From Thecamonas trahens ATCC 50062 (taxonomy: Eukaryota; Apusozoa; Apusomonadida; Apusomonadidae): a DNA stretch of 64,000 nucleotides. A program made the translations under genes and the position numbers. Numbering within the stretch: position 1 is the stretch's first letter; each line of letters begins with the position of its first letter. Location: positions 422,797 to 486,796 of the forward strand of contig NW_013657672.1 in the NCBI RefSeq assembly GCF_000142905.1. The letters are read 5' to 3'. The notes below the pieces were generated by a model. The model ran no database searches. It saw only the letters and a list, made by a program, of their open reading frames with translations, and was not told where the DNA came from. Of the stretch, positions 52,801 to 60,870 are shown in pieces.

Positions 52801-54395
52801 CCCTCGTCGATGCCGATCTCCTCCACCCACGTGTGCCGCCACCCTTCCTGCAACGACGAGATGAGGAAGAAGCCGCAGGCAATAAAGTGGCAGTAAAGAA
52901 GGACAAAGGTAGTGACAAAGAGAATGCGCAGCAGCGATCCGTTGGCCGAGGCCTTCCACTTGCGGAACTTGCGCGTCGACCGCACATACTGGATGAGCCG
53001 CAAAAGTCGGTGCATCCGCAACAGCCGGAGAATCTTGGGTAGCCGCGCCACATTGCGGTCGGTTCCGGGCCAGATGAGGCGGACAACGTGGTCAAAGGGG
53101 AAGACGGCCAGGAGATTGATCCAGAACGGGCCCTTGAGCTGGACCTTGGCAATCTCATGCGGCTCAGTCACCCACTCGCCTTTGACCTGGACAGCGGTAC
53201 GAAAGGCAAGAATAAGGTCGAGGACAAACATTGCGTCCATGGCGTACTCAAACCAGAGCACTACGCCCGTCGCCTGCGAGTCAAACGAGACCCGGAACGG
53301 AATCATGAGTGCAGAGTAGACGAGCGAACAAATGATTACAAAGTCAAAAGCCCGCCGTGCCGTCTGATTCGGATGAAGGACCCACTTGGATTTGGACTGC
53401 CAACCGGTGTCCTGCCCGTCGATTGACGACTGCTCGTCGTCCGAGTCGAGGCATGACCCCGCCGCGCTGGAGGCCTCGGGCATCTCCAGAGCCGACGACG
53501 GCTCAATGCCCTCGACCGACTCGCTCTTGGCCAACATGCCGTCGGTGGCAGTCGGAAGTCGCTTCAGCTCAGATTTGTGACGCAGAACAGACTCGATGGC
53601 GAGCTTGGCAGCCGATGCTTCAGGTGAGACTTGGTTCTCTGCCATCCGCGGCGATGCTGCTGCTGACGGTCCAGTCACCGTCATGGGCGGCGGCAAGAGC
53701 AAACCGGCGCTCGACATGACCGACGCCGGATTCGACTCGACGTCGTCCAACGCAACTCCCTCGACAATGGTGGGATGGCTCTCCACAATCGACCGCCCAC
53801 CGCGACGGCGCGACTGCGACCGCGACCGTGACTGCGATCGCGAACGCGGCGGTGAAGCCTTGGCCGGGAGTCGGTATGTTGAGAGGACCGACGCCACCGA
53901 GTCATTGCCGGTGGACGCTGCTGCCGACGCCGAAGCGATGTCCGGCGCAGGGACTGCCTCTCCACGTGGCGGCTTGGCACTCGAGCTCGACGACGAGGTG
54001 CCAATGGACGAGAGCAGTGACGAGCTCGACGACGAGCTCAACAGCGAGGAGCTCGACGACGAGTCTGGCGAGACCGAATCGGACGCGGTTGACGAGCTCG
54101 AGCTCGACCGCGACGAGCCGGTCCGGGTAACCGAGATGGCGATGGGAGAGCGCGGCGAGGCATCGCCTTCGCCTCCGGCGGCGTTACGAGCTGTGAGCGA
54201 GGTCGACGACAGCCTCAGTGGCGGCATCGATGGCTGCGACGACAGCGGTGAGATGGTGTCCACGACCGAGGGTGCGCCCTGCGACGTTCGCGATGCTCTG
54301 CTCCCTGTCGTCGGCCTGCGGTCCCTAGAGTCACGGCTACTCACAGATTCTGCACCGCCTTCCTGTCGAGGCGCCACCTTGTTGTGACTGGGCAT
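49830..54395 (-). CDS. Cyclic-nucleotide-binding voltage-type K+ channel (CNG/HCN/EAG superfamily)
   Basis: About 1,521 residues. A Ser-rich, disordered N-terminus (~1-335) precedes six TM segments: S1 at ~342 (AFDFVIICSLVYSALM), and a positively charged S4 (KILRLLRMHRLLRLIQYVR). The selectivity filter STVGYGD is at ~552, which predicts K+ selectivity. A C-linker follows, then a cyclic-nucleotide-binding fold (~672-755) containing GQYFGEIALMSEDARRSASVRA, with the phosphate-cassette Glu and Arg. The long Ser/Arg-rich C-terminus has a short coiled coil (ESLNLVIGRQRHEIKSLKRQL). It is probably gated by membrane voltage and/or cNMP. The ORF runs up to 54791, but the extra N-terminus is His/Pro/Thr-rich translation of the upstream G-rich repeat; the ATG at 54395 (MPSHNKVAPRQEGG) is preferred. 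Confidence 0.88.
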   Translation of the reverse strand: MPSHNKVAPRQEGGAESVSSRDSRDRRPTTGSRASRTSQGAPSVVDTISPLSSQPSMPPLRLSSTSLTARNAAGGEGDASPRSPIAISVTRTGSSRSSSSSSTASDSVSPDSSSSSSLLSSSSSSSLLSSIGTSSSSSSAKPPRGEAVPAPDIASASAAASTGNDSVASVLSTYRLPAKASPPRSRSQSRSRSQSRRRGGRSIVESHPTIVEGVALDDVESNPASVMSSAGLLLPPPMTVTGPSAAASPRMAENQVSPEASAAKLAIESVLRHKSELKRLPTATDGMLAKSESVEGIEPSSALEMPEASSAAGSCLDSDDEQSSIDGQDTGWQSKSKWVLHPNQTARRAFDFVIICSLVYSALMIPFRVSFDSQATGVVLWFEYAMDAMFVLDLILAFRTAVQVKGEWVTEPHEIAKVQLKGPFWINLLAVFPFDHVVRLIWPGTDRNVARLPKILRLLRMHRLLRLIQYVRSTRKFRKWKASANGSLLRILFVTTFVLLYCHFIACGFFLISSLQEGWRHTWVEEIGIDEGPVAAKYITSFYWATLTVSTVGYGDIVPQNLLERAYALVVLTLSLCVFSYVIGSITYLVIRISRDAAQERMDEVNKYLAYWGFPNDIRIAIREHFVFSWTRQKAASDGKQLMDELSSALRAQVATFLSQEILKNNPVFKGTSPEFVTDIILRLKPQFADEGDYIITEGDIGEEMYILSKGRVEVCNKEQDIVYVTLYEGQYFGEIALMSEDARRSASVRAATFCELDVLSKRDFVDVLALHGLTIFDLDIMKTAEERMRELNAMNSGASQVFSPAGAAAGAVETAGTSAHTLAPGSHHQGMSSAGGSTGSIFDAYRRSHSHSVMSSGSGDGEASGSDSDSSVTSTSSSFDIRAAISAAALASKLQNETTSGRRLRRPLESRPHRASKLTSSEASPTPVTNESGHLVLASSSPGQTSAGSGVGVASSGNTPLSRGRKDSIRGTALEHKLRHGSSKFLSSIDPAKLVVAEVPRVAEPAASDDGSAVGSRGGRSRSVSRASSRVGSRVGSRAPSRSSSPPSVSPPPQRGVPLRTMPSRRCSVSAVDFGEEQRVSDRELRRESVCNRSAGALDNDAQSGSEQVPSRAGSRVATRQRVRSRSTQQKDLMAQAAAAAIESLNLVIGRQRHEIKSLKRQLKGQAREHKKALAKMRSRNGRLVSVIESFSKFAGSSAASDMRVFRKDAHGRMAPAVMAPNNGAGMWETSAPPTTDTQALFTSALQQNILLAMTQGPDGLANMLAHSQDGSLTGDLHSRSPRVTTPHRLSPQVTPRGVGGSSYTHRTPRTTGQRGSISYTPRRLSVSGEGTLVPTDHPVMHASNNLDGTTLLGAVLEDPTETKRRRSLASVENTPRRKSSISGTPKSTARSRAGTPSTHRQRTGSTTGARRSSSRTSAEPLVRRRRSSLASVELAQQALMAASSGSTLAPIPSPGRSPGTTPGRTTGNSSGRSSGLSRKSSGSQFRASVSGASPVASVSMGSVDSDSGRRRSAVGIIET

Positions 54396-54797
54396 AGTTT
54401 GAAGGGGGCCACGCGCACGGACAGTTCGTGTCGCCGTTGCCTTCTGTGTGTGTGCTTGTCGAGCGGGAGGCAAGCAAGTGTGGGTTGGGTGGGTGGTGGG
54501 TTGGGGTGGGTGGTGGCGTGGGTGGTGGAGGTGGGTGGTGGGTGGTGGGTGGTGGGTGATGGGTGGGTGATGGGTGGGTGGGTGGTGGGTGGTGGTGGGT
54601 GGTGGGTGGTGGGTGGTGGTAGGGAGAGGGAAGTGACGTGAGTGTGGTGGAGTTGATCGGGATCGTGATCCATGGGCCGCTGGCCGGATGCAGGTGGCGG
54701 GACGTGGCGGCGTGGGCAGGAAACAGGAGAGAGAGAGAGAGATTGGTATCGGTCGGTTGACAGGCGATCTAGATTGACGTCTGGAGGACAAGGGGAA
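54396..54797. promoter_or_regulatory. Channel-gene upstream region and lipase-gene 3' region
   Basis: About 400 bp. Both neighbours are on the minus strand. It holds the GGGTGGT repeat below and a short GA repeat at about 54727-54741. No gene is supported. Confidence 0.4.
54480..54625 (+). repeat. GGGTGGT minisatellite
   Basis: Irregular tandem GTGGGTGGT/GGGTGGTG units (C-rich on the minus strand, the sense strand of the channel gene). Closely spaced G3 runs could form G-quadruplexes on the plus strand. Confidence 0.9.
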
Positions 54798-56288
54798 TCA
54801 CGACGAGGACTCGGACGAAGAGACCGAGCTGGCGTCGGCAACAACGTCAGGCTTGGAGGCGAGGCTCGGATCGAGGACCTGCTCGATGGCTGCGATGTAG
54901 TTGCCCATGCGGTGGTCGTCAATCATCGAGTCGGCGAGGTCGATGGAGGAAAAGTTCGAGACGGCCGACTTGCCGACCTTGCGCACAAAGTAGGGGACGA
55001 GGGCAGAAGGATCGCGCTCGGCGAGGGTATCGTCACGGATGAGATGGTAAATGTAACCCGGTGGGTAGAGCGGAGTGAGGCCGGACTGCTTGATGAGCTT
55101 GGCAGCGTTTGGCCGCTTCTTGGGCAACTTGACATGGACGGCCTTGGCTTCGCGGCGCGGCTTGTCACCGCGGACGGCGGCGATGACCGAGGTGAAGTTC
55201 TTGCCGAGCTCACGACGGGCCTCGCGGGCGTGGGCGGCGAGCAAGTCCTTCCACGGAAAGGCCTTGAGCTCGAGGGCGAGGCACTCGAGGTGGGCAGAGG
55301 AGAATCGCGGGACAACGTCCTCGTTGAGGATGAACGAGGTCACATACTTGGTGGTGCTCTTGGCGAGCTTGGCCGAGAAGCCGGCTGCGGGCGCAAAGAC
55401 TACGGCAGAGACCTGCTTGCCGAGCGATGGGCGAAGGTCGAGGGCAATCATGGCCGCAGTCGCGCCGCCGAGCGAGTGGCCGGTCACCTTGAGCATGTAG
55501 CCCGGGTTGCGGTCGAGGAGCTTCAGGATGGTCTTCTTGCGCTTGCGAAGGAACCACTGGGTCGACTGGTAGAAGCCCTCGTGGACCTCACCGCCGTACG
55601 CGTTGACAGCTGCGGCCGAGATGTCGGTGAGCACATCGTTGAGGTTGTTTGTCCCGCGCATGACCACCAGAATCTCCTTGCGGTTGGGATCGTTGACGAT
55701 CATGTAGCCCGGGGCGTTGACGTGCGACTCGCGCGACCACTCGACCACATTGTCCATGGTCAGATCCGGGGTCTCTGACAGGTGCTCCTCCAGCCGGAGC
55801 TCAAGATCGGCTTCGTCGGCACAGTAAACAGCAAAGGCGAGGTGAGCGTAGTGCAGCGCGTCGGCTGCAACCTTTCGGGTCTTGCGCCCGGCGCGCTTGA
55901 ACTTGCGCCGCGGGCGGGTCGCGCGGTGGTGCTTCTTGAGATAGTACATGCCGGCGATCAGCTCCGAGAGCGAGAGCGAGAGCTTGGCCTGCTTGGCCGA
56001 GTTTACCATCTGCCTCGCGAGCAGCTTCCGCCGTGCGCCCTTGGTCATCACTCCAACCAGCCGCTGGCCAGGCTCGGTTGCGCCGTTGCTTCCGGCAACA
56101 TCGACGTCGCCGTCTGAGCTAGCGCCGAGGCCCGAGTCCGCGTACGAGTCCGAGCACGAGGCAGAGTAGGAGGCAGAGCGAGTGTGCGTGGACGAGGAGG
56201 AAGAAGACGACGAGAAGAACATGTCGAAGAAAGTAGGAAGGGCGGTGGCGAGGGGTCGGCCAGCTGGCGGGAGACGTGTGGTGCTCAT
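54798..56288 (-). CDS. Class 3 (diacylglycerol lipase-like) lipase
   Basis: 496 residues. A Ser-rich N-terminus is followed by a basic region (RRKLLARQMV...RPRRKFKRAGRKTRK), then the alpha/beta-hydrolase lipase 3 domain. ILVVMRGTNNLNDVLTD carries the oxyanion-side RGT. The nucleophile elbow is VTGHSLGG with Ser near residue 269. The likely acid is in NEDVVPR (~321) and the His in DDHRMGNY (~456). These match sn-1-specific diacylglycerol lipases and related fungal lipases. No N-terminal TM bundle as in animal DAGL is seen, so it may be cytosolic or peripheral. The frame extends upstream to a TTG; the ATG at 56288 (MSTTRLPPAGR) is used. Only 27 bp separate it from the HAT1 stop. Confidence 0.85.
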   Translation of the reverse strand: MSTTRLPPAGRPLATALPTFFDMFFSSSSSSSSTHTRSASYSASCSDSYADSGLGASSDGDVDVAGSNGATEPGQRLVGVMTKGARRKLLARQMVNSAKQAKLSLSLSELIAGMYYLKKHHRATRPRRKFKRAGRKTRKVAADALHYAHLAFAVYCADEADLELRLEEHLSETPDLTMDNVVEWSRESHVNAPGYMIVNDPNRKEILVVMRGTNNLNDVLTDISAAAVNAYGGEVHEGFYQSTQWFLRKRKKTILKLLDRNPGYMLKVTGHSLGGATAAMIALDLRPSLGKQVSAVVFAPAAGFSAKLAKSTTKYVTSFILNEDVVPRFSSAHLECLALELKAFPWKDLLAAHAREARRELGKNFTSVIAAVRGDKPRREAKAVHVKLPKKRPNAAKLIKQSGLTPLYPPGYIYHLIRDDTLAERDPSALVPYFVRKVGKSAVSNFSSIDLADSMIDDHRMGNYIAAIEQVLDPSLASKPDVVADASSVSSSESSS

Positions 56289-56315
56289 GTTGCGCAATTT
56301 TTGCAAGAGTGTGGT

Positions 56316-57704
56316 TCACTGCGGTTGGGCGTAGCCGGATGCAGCCGATGCCTTGGCCCACACAATCGCGTAGTGGGCGGCGAGCTGGTTGTACATGGCG
56401 GCGAGGAAGACCTTGCGCTCATCGAGGGCCTTGGCCTCGGCGGCAGCGATGGCAAAGGCGGGCGTGTCCGGCGGAAGCATGTCCGCCACCGAGTGGGTCG
56501 AATGCAGATGCTTCTTGAACAGCCGCTGCTTGACGGCGAGGCGGAAGGCAGTGAGGGCGTCAGCGTCAGCACCGCCGGCGGTGAGCGCTGCGAGCTTGGC
56601 AGCCTCATAAGTGCGTGCCACCTGGGTCGCGGTCAGCTTGAGCGCAGCGCGGATGGCGTCGGAAGTGTCCTTGGCCAGCGGCGCGCCAGGCGCGCCGAGC
56701 GCGTCGGGTTTGAAGTAGCCGGCGGCGAGACAAGCCTTGAGGTCGGCAACGTCGCGGAGAGTGACAAAGGCCGGCGCCGGATCCTCGACCGTGATCTCGA
56801 TGATCTTGTCGGTGGCGCGGGCGTGGTCAAAGATGGTTTCGAGCAGGGCCAGGCCGTGGCCGGCGCGCTGGAACGGCGGGAGGATGATAAACTGCGAGAC
56901 GCGGTAACGGATCGAGTCCGGAAGCGCCGCAAAGCGGTAGCATGTGGCGTAGCCCACAAACTTGGGCGCGGCGCATCCGGATGCTCGCCGCCAGAGCGTG
57001 TACACGTCCCACCGCGGATCTGTGTCTTCGATGAAGCGTGCAGCATCAATAAAAACGATGGGGAAGAAGCGCATGCGCTTATGCAGTGCACGCAGCGCCT
57101 CATCGTCGAACGTGCCCCGGTAGACGGTGTAGGTGCCGTCGTCACGGCTCCAGCTCGCCATCTCGGTCCCGGGCACCTCGGCACCCGCAGCGGCGTCTGG
57201 TGCGTTGCTGGCAGCAACCGAGTCGAGCAGCGCCGCCCGATCCGCCAGCATCGAGCTCGGCTCGAGCCACTCTACAAAGGCGGCGCCGATGTCGTCTGCC
57301 GGCACGCCGTCGTTGGTCTCGGCCTCGACCTTTGCCGAGTACTTGACCTCGAGCGCCACGTCGAGCGTCGTGGCGTTGAACAGCAGCTCGATGGCCAAAT
57401 CGGTGTATCCGTAGATCTTCTCATCATCCTCAAACACCTGATGCATCATCTCGGGTGGGAACGAGGCCTTGCCTTCCTCCTCATCGCCGGTCACCTCCTC
57501 CACTGTTCCCCTCCGCGTAGAAACTACCTCACGTGAGTTGGCCCTGATCGAACGGGTGGGGAAGGGGAAAGACGGTGGTGGGGTGGAAGAGTGGGGGGAG
57601 GGGGGAGGGGGGGGGGGGTCTCTCGTACCGAGGGTGAGGGTAGTTGCTTCGTAGGCAAGACAGACATTGTCAGGCAGTGGCTCGTCGCCGGTCTCGCTGG
57701 CCAT
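56316..57704 (-). CDS. HAT1: Histone acetyltransferase type B catalytic subunit (HAT1), one intron
   Basis: Exons 57629-57704 and 56316-57502 encode 420 residues, against 419 in human HAT1. Exon 1 reads MASETGDEPLPDNVCLAYEA. Exon 2 begins VEEVTGDEEEG and leads to FPPEMMHQVFEDDEKIYGY, the HAT1 signature. The GNAT core contains RVSQFIILPPFQRAGHGLALLE (the acetyl-CoA loop spans the RAGHG part) and ITVEDP, whose Glu corresponds to the catalytic Glu of human HAT1. It acetylates newly made histone H4 at Lys5 and Lys12, with an RbAp46/48-type partner. Nothing else is unusual. Confidence 0.92.
   Translation of the reverse strand: MASETGDEPLPDNVCLAYEATTLTLGTRDPPPPPPSPHSSTPPPSFPFPTRSIRANSREVVSTRRGTVEEVTGDEEEGKASFPPEMMHQVFEDDEKIYGYTDLAIELLFNATTLDVALEVKYSAKVEAETNDGVPADDIGAAFVEWLEPSSMLADRAALLDSVAASNAPDAAAGAEVPGTEMASWSRDDGTYTVYRGTFDDEALRALHKRMRFFPIVFIDAARFIEDTDPRWDVYTLWRRASGCAAPKFVGYATCYRFAALPDSIRYRVSQFIILPPFQRAGHGLALLETIFDHARATDKIIEITVEDPAPAFVTLRDVADLKACLAAGYFKPDALGAPGAPLAKDTSDAIRAALKLTATQVARTYEAAKLAALTAGGADADALTAFRLAVKQRLFKKHLHSTHSVADMLPPDTPAFAIAAAEAKALDERKVFLAAMYNQLAAHYAIVWAKASAASGYAQPQ
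57503..57628 (-). other. Intron of HAT1
   Basis: 126 bp, donor GTACGA, acceptor GAACAG. The junction makes a Val codon (G plus TG). A long minus-strand C tract (plus G-run, 57595-57618) lies near the donor. The intron translates to a Pro-rich low-complexity stretch if unspliced. Confidence 0.85.
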
Positions 57705-57930
57705 GGTTATGGTGGGGGAGTGGGGGGGGAGAGAGAGAGTTGAGTGGGCGATGGCAAGCAACCGCGTCATGTCAGCAGGTCAAGTCATCGTGTTCATTGA
57801 CATTGACACCCACACACCCACGGGAACGGAGGGTATGGGATGGATGAGGGGGGAGGGGGGGGGGGGAGGGGGGAAGGTGTACAGAAGGAGCCGTGGTAGA
57901 GGGACGGCAGGCGGAGAGCGAGGCAGCGAA
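57705..57930. promoter_or_regulatory. HAT1 upstream region and ATG8 3' region
   Basis: 226 bp with minus-strand C tracts at about 57713-57730 (directly upstream of the HAT1 ATG) and 57847-57878. No gene is seen. Confidence 0.4.
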
Positions 57931-58296
57931 TCACTCGTCAGCCCCAAACGTGTTCTCGCCCGAGTACGTGGCGTAGAGGAAGCCGTCCTCGTCGCGGTGC
58001 TCCTCGTAGACTGATGACATCAGCGAAGCTGTTGCCGGAATGGTGCCGTTGACAAAGATGAAGATGGCCTTCTCGGGCGAGAGCCGGATGCGCTTGCGGA
58101 TGACGTACACAAACTGGCCGACGGTCAGGTCTGCCGGCACCAGGTACTTCTTCTTGTCAATCTGTGGGATGTCTCCAGAGTTCTCGGCCTTCTCACAAAT
58201 GACCGGAATGCGGTCAGAGTACTTGGCCCGAATGCGGTCGGCTTCGGACCGGCGCTTCTCCAGCGAGTGCTCGGCCTTGAATGAGTTGGCCGACAT
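57931..58296 (-). CDS. ATG8: ATG8 (GABARAP/LC3-type ubiquitin-like autophagy protein)
   Basis: 121 residues. The sequence starts [18 protein letters not shown] and follows the family throughout: [51 protein letters not shown] and [16 protein letters not shown]. Gly118 is the predicted ATG4 cleavage site, leaving a three-residue Ala-Asp-Glu tail to be removed before conjugation to phosphatidylethanolamine. Hydrophobic pockets for LIR motifs appear intact. It is intronless, with the ATG at 58296. Confidence 0.97.
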   Translation of the reverse strand: MSANSFKAEHSLEKRRSEADRIRAKYSDRIPVICEKAENSGDIPQIDKKKYLVPADLTVGQFVYVIRKRIRLSPEKAIFIFVNGTIPATASLMSSVYEEHRDEDGFLYATYSGENTFGADE

Positions 58297-59591
58297 GTTG
58301 TGTGTTGGTTGAGAGGCGGTCGATGCAAGCCACAGAGGTACACGCGCCAGCTACTGTTCTATAGACTCTTGCAGCAAGTTCCACTCACGCACCAAGCAGC
58401 ACTGTACGCCGCACAGCACACAGTTCCGCAGCGTAGTTTCCCCGCGCCACAGCCCACCCGCCGCCACCAAAGCACGCCATCCACCACCACCCACGTCCAT
58501 ACACACACCAATAACGATTCCGTATTCAGCCACCACCAAGCGCGAATCCAACACACATCGCACATGCCACCCATTACCCACCGTGAGTCATTGCAGGGCA
58601 GTGCGAGGCACTGGCTCGTGCGTCTAGCGAATCACAAAAAATGGAACGACGGGCCAGGGCGTCAGACGTCATGCAAGGGCCACACCACCGGCACGGCCTG
58701 GCGATGCTGGGAAGCTTGATGGAGAAGGCAAACCCCGCTAGCATGCCTTGTTTCCCCCTTCTCCTCCATCTTAGAATGGGTTCTCTTCCCCTTGTTCGTC
58801 ATCCGTTGTCTGCAGCCGGCTTCGAGTGTGCCTTCCAGGAACACTCAGCGACACGAAGCGGCGACGGGGAGGGCAGAGCCCAACCCGTCACCGCTTCAGA
58901 GCCTCAACGGCTAGCCACAAGACAACGGCCGGTTCCCCCGCCTCCTCCCACACACCCTACCCTCTCCCACACATACCACCACACCGACACACTCCATTCT
59001 CCATACTCACTCTGTCCCCCATTCCCTCTTCACCCTTGCCCTCCCTCCCCTCCCCCCAACTCTCTTCCTTCATTAACCCCAAACCCACTCGCATGTGCGA
59101 CCTCTCCGCCTTCACTTACAGTTTCGAGAGGGGTGTTGCCAACCAAAGATTGGAATGGAAATGAAATGACAATGCAAAACAGCAGAGAACAATGGCCAGA
59201 CAGCGGCACGGGGGGGGAGGGGGGGGGGGGGGGGGGAGTCAGCGACACAGCCACACTCGGAACTGTTCCATTGAGTCACGTCGAGTTGTTCATGGAACAC
59301 AGGCACCACAGCAAGGTGCACATGCCGAAAACACACGCGCACACTCTCACACTCACACACTTGTGCACTTTCACACACATATGCATCTGTAGGGCGAGAT
59401 CACGGCGAGATCACAGCGAGATCACAGCGAGATCACAGCGAGATCACAGCGAGAGGAAGGTGAGAGCAAGGCAGGCAGCGCGCCAGCCCCCCCCCCCTGA
59501 ACTCGAGCGGTCACGGGAAGCCACCTCACGCTTCAGCTGCAACTCTCCCCACACTCGACTGCGCTCATAGAGCCAGTGGCTACGCTCGCGC
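58297..59591. other. Gene-poor 1.3-kb divergent region
   Basis: Between ATG8 (minus) and the phosphatase (plus). Long ORFs here (for example 58641-59570 plus) are low-complexity and not supported. It contains a G-run at 59208-59237, CA-rich stretches, an 11-bp repeat, a CTATAGAC at 58360, a GTGAGT donor-like site at 58583 after a short ATG frame, and an excellent CACTTACAG acceptor (plus), which is also GTAAGT (minus), at 59113-59121. A non-coding or 5'-UTR exon pair is possible. Confidence 0.35.
59393..59454 (+). repeat. 11-bp tandem repeat
   Basis: About 5.6 copies of GCGAGATCACA, nearly perfect (the first copy has CACGGC). Confidence 0.9.
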
Positions 59592-60260
59592 ATGGCTGAC
59601 GCGACCGAGCCTGAGCTTGGATCGGACGACTGGGTCGACGAGAGGCACAAGGCAGTGTTTGGCCACAGCGGCGGCGATGAGGCCGAGAGTGCATTTGATC
59701 TGCTCAAGGTCTTCTCGGAGATCCAGGAGGTCGTGCCGGGCGTGTGGCTGACGTCGCTGGACGGGGCGCAGCATCGCGCACGGGTGGCCGCCACCGGCGC
59801 GTCGCACATCCTCTCGCTCGGTCTTCCCATCCAGATGCCGCCAGTCTTTGCCGGTGACGACGAGCTCAAGCTGACATACAAGATCATCAACATTGCCGAC
59901 GACGCCCGCAGTGATCTCATCGGCGTCATCCGCCCCGCACTGACGTATATGTCCGAGGCCGTCTCCACCGGCTCAGGCGTCATCGTCCACTGCCAGGCCG
60001 GCGTCTCGCGATCGTCGTCGGTCGTCATCGCCTACCTCATGGTCGATCCGGCCCATCGCCTCTCATATGCCGCCGCTTACGAGACTGTCCTTGCTGCCCG
60101 TCCCATCATCGAGCCGAACATCGGGTTCCTTGCCCAGCTCGCAGCCTTTGCCCGCCAAGGCGCCCGCCTTCCGCCGCCGCCCGACCCCGATCCCGATCCC
60201 GATCCCGCCGCATCTCAACACCCTCACACTCACCGTACTCATCCATATAACATGGTCTAG
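59592..60260 (+). CDS. Dual-specificity protein phosphatase
   Basis: 222 residues with one DSP catalytic domain at about 40-190. The P-loop HCQAGVSRSSS has the nucleophilic Cys near residue 133 and the Arg six residues on. The likely general acid is an Asp in NIADDARSD. It also has the typical PGVWLTSLDGA start and the AYLM helix after the P-loop. This is an atypical DUSP with no kinase-interaction or rhodanese domain, so substrates cannot be predicted. The C-terminus is a Pro-Asp repeat and His-rich tail. The ATG at 59592 lies 95 bp after a C-run. Confidence 0.88.
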   Translation: MADATEPELGSDDWVDERHKAVFGHSGGDEAESAFDLLKVFSEIQEVVPGVWLTSLDGAQHRARVAATGASHILSLGLPIQMPPVFAGDDELKLTYKIINIADDARSDLIGVIRPALTYMSEAVSTGSGVIVHCQAGVSRSSSVVIAYLMVDPAHRLSYAAAYETVLAARPIIEPNIGFLAQLAAFARQGARLPPPPDPDPDPDPAASQHPHTHRTHPYNMV

Positions 60261-60415
60261 TTGCCCATCTAGCACTGCCCCGCCTGCGCCCGCCCCGTAC
60301 ACCCTCCCACCCCAACACCGCCACCACCAGCGAGACTACTTGCCGTCGGTGATCCCGCCACCTCACGCCTCCCCCCCCTCCCCCCCCCCCAACCTCCCCA
60401 CACCGCACTCCGTGC

Positions 60416-60703
60416 ATGATCGGACTGAAGACACCAGCACTCATCGGGCTCGGATATCTCCTCTGCCGCTACCACGTCCTGGACTATGCGCTTGTGCTGA
60501 AAGACCTGCCCCTGCTCTCCCACAAGCTTACCCTTGCCGCCCTCGTCGCTGCTCCCGCCGTCTTCTTTGTCTTTGCCCTCGCTCTTCCCCTTGCCTCGCT
60601 GGCCCACGCAGAACGCGCCGCCTTTCCCAAGCCTCACTCAGACTTCCCACGCCCGCGCTTCCTCACTGCTGAAGCCCAGCTCCGTCGCCGCGGCTCGTTC
60701 TAG
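60416..60703 (+). CDS. Small two-TM membrane protein, unidentified
   Basis: 95 residues. Two hydrophobic segments (PALIGLGYLLCRY; LAALVAAPAVFFVFALALPLASLA) are followed by a basic C-terminal tail ending LRRRGSF. I do not recognise the family. It starts 26 bp after a strong C tract, as several genes here do, and ends close upstream of PIG-Q on the same strand; it could be an upstream ORF or separate gene. Confidence 0.5.
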   Translation: MIGLKTPALIGLGYLLCRYHVLDYALVLKDLPLLSHKLTLAALVAAPAVFFVFALALPLASLAHAERAAFPKPHSDFPRPRFLTAEAQLRRRGSF

Positions 60704-60870
60704 CTCCATTCTCTCCCGCCATGGCCTCGTCGTACGGCTCAGGCCTCGCCGCTCTCGCTTCCGCCTCACCGCCGCGGCTCCCGCCGTCATCATTGCGCAC
60801 TGCGCCGTCAACTGGTCTGCTCTCGCGAGCCCGCCACGGGTATGCGTCGGCCGGCGCCACTCCACGTACC

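Noticed and set aside
58641-59570. A 309-residue plus-strand ORF
   Set aside because: It crosses homopolymer and tandem repeats, has no domain, and its codon use does not resemble neighbouring genes.
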